From a virus: a DNA stretch of 20,185 bases. The DNA is taken from the IMG/VR virus record IMGVR_UViG_3300005594_000041, positions 1-20,185 of that record. One strand, given 5' to 3'. Every line of letters starts with the position of its first letter. The stretch's first letter is position 1. This document shows, piece by piece, positions 19,837 through 20,185 of this stretch. The position numbers and the translations under genes are program-made. The notes under the pieces were generated by a model that ran no database searches, was not told the DNA's origin, and was given only the letters and a program-made list of their open reading frames with translations.

Positions 19837-20185
19837 TCAGCGCCTGCGTTCGACCCACTTTGGAACCGGTGCCATCCATCCAAGCACGCCAAGCACCACT
19901 GCGAGCACCAGCAATCCCACCAGGAGCCAAATCAGCAGTGCGGGAATCTCATTCACCACAACCATTTCAACGCTATCTGCCTTGACCCGGTTTTCGCTCG
20001 CATCCTGCTCGGTGTTCTGCGTCAGCGTTTCCACGCTTTCAGGGCGCGCCACAGGCCCGCTCATCTCGATGGTGCGCGTGCTGCCGATTGTCTGGCTGTT
20101 TGTTTTTCCCACCTGCGCATTGGCATTGACCGATGGGCCACCACCCACCGCTGCACTCAAGGCTGCCTTGCCAATGTCGGATGCG
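19837..20185 (-). CDS. Membrane protein with C-terminal TM segment, 5' end beyond the window
   Basis: The leftward frame is open to the window edge, so the start is outside; the TTG at 20160 could also serve. The visible part begins ASDIGKAALSAAVGGGPSV, has a Ser/Thr/Asn/Gln-rich polar stretch (QVGKTNSQTIGSTRTIEMS), an acidic linker, and one strongly hydrophobic segment (ALLIWLLVGLLVLAVVLGVLG). A short basic tail (KWVERRR) follows and would stay on the cytoplasmic side. No family is recognised. It lies 51 bases upstream of the metallophosphoesterase gene, on the same strand. Confidence 0.65.
   Translation of the reverse strand, partial: ASDIGKAALSAAVGGGPSVNANAQVGKTNSQTIGSTRTIEMSGPVARPESVETLTQNTEQDASENRVKADSVEMVVVNEIPALLIWLLVGLLVLAVVLGVLGWMAPVPKWVERRR

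Overview
The window is a high-GC stretch of an alphaproteobacterial plasmid, or possibly a phage-plasmid. The lineage is inferred, not proven: codon use is GC-rich, and the RPA-family replication initiator and small MobV-like relaxase are of kinds common on Rhodobacterales plasmids. The backbone carries a partition-replication operon, an iteron origin, a relaxase, a phage-type recombination set (ERF annealase, YqaJ/lambda-type exonuclease, SSB) and many small unknown genes. No tRNA, rRNA, IS element, integrase, capsid or tail gene, or CRISPR array was seen.

Layout. At 1-430 there are small leftward genes of unknown function. At 431-928 a non-coding region holds five copies of a regulatory-type repeat and a promoter for a DUF3987 (primase/helicase-like) gene (929-2659), which ends in a strong terminator. 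At 2750-8241 lies a block that looks like cargo: a zinc-ribbon protein, a clear EcoRV-type restriction-modification system with methylase and endonuclease convergent and overlapping tail to tail, a divergent sigma-70-family factor, and a VRR-NUC nuclease with an SF2 DEAH helicase. At 8319-9929 is a four-gene operon of small unknown proteins. A MobV-type relaxase reads leftward at 9933-11225, with a candidate oriT behind its promoter side. The 11226-11855 intergenic region is crowded with repeats. From 11856 to 16234 the genes read rightward: a 45-aa basic protein, a small membrane protein, ERF, YqaJ, SSB, a large unknown protein, a secreted four-cysteine protein and another unknown.

At 16495-18857 is the maintenance core. 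A candidate centromere of twelve TGCG boxes, all in one 4-bp register, precedes a coupled operon of ParA, a ribbon-helix-helix partner and the RPA-type initiator. An origin follows, with five 18-bp iterons, an AT-rich tract and a perfect DnaA box. The last part holds a leftward metallophosphoesterase-like gene broken by a one-base frameshift, and a leftward membrane protein cut by the window edge.

The most striking points are: (1) a recurring bipartite promoter, TTTTGG-N17-CTAATT, found in front of five backbone transcription units with exactly the same spacing, while the plasmid also encodes its own divergent sigma factor; (2) an EcoRV homologue of 245 residues whose catalytic residues fall at the same positions as in R.EcoRV, in a gene order unlike the classical EcoRV system; (3) the TGCG-box centromere, which resembles the tetramer-box organisation known for ParG-type partition sites, with more boxes in the coding region just before the initiator gene.
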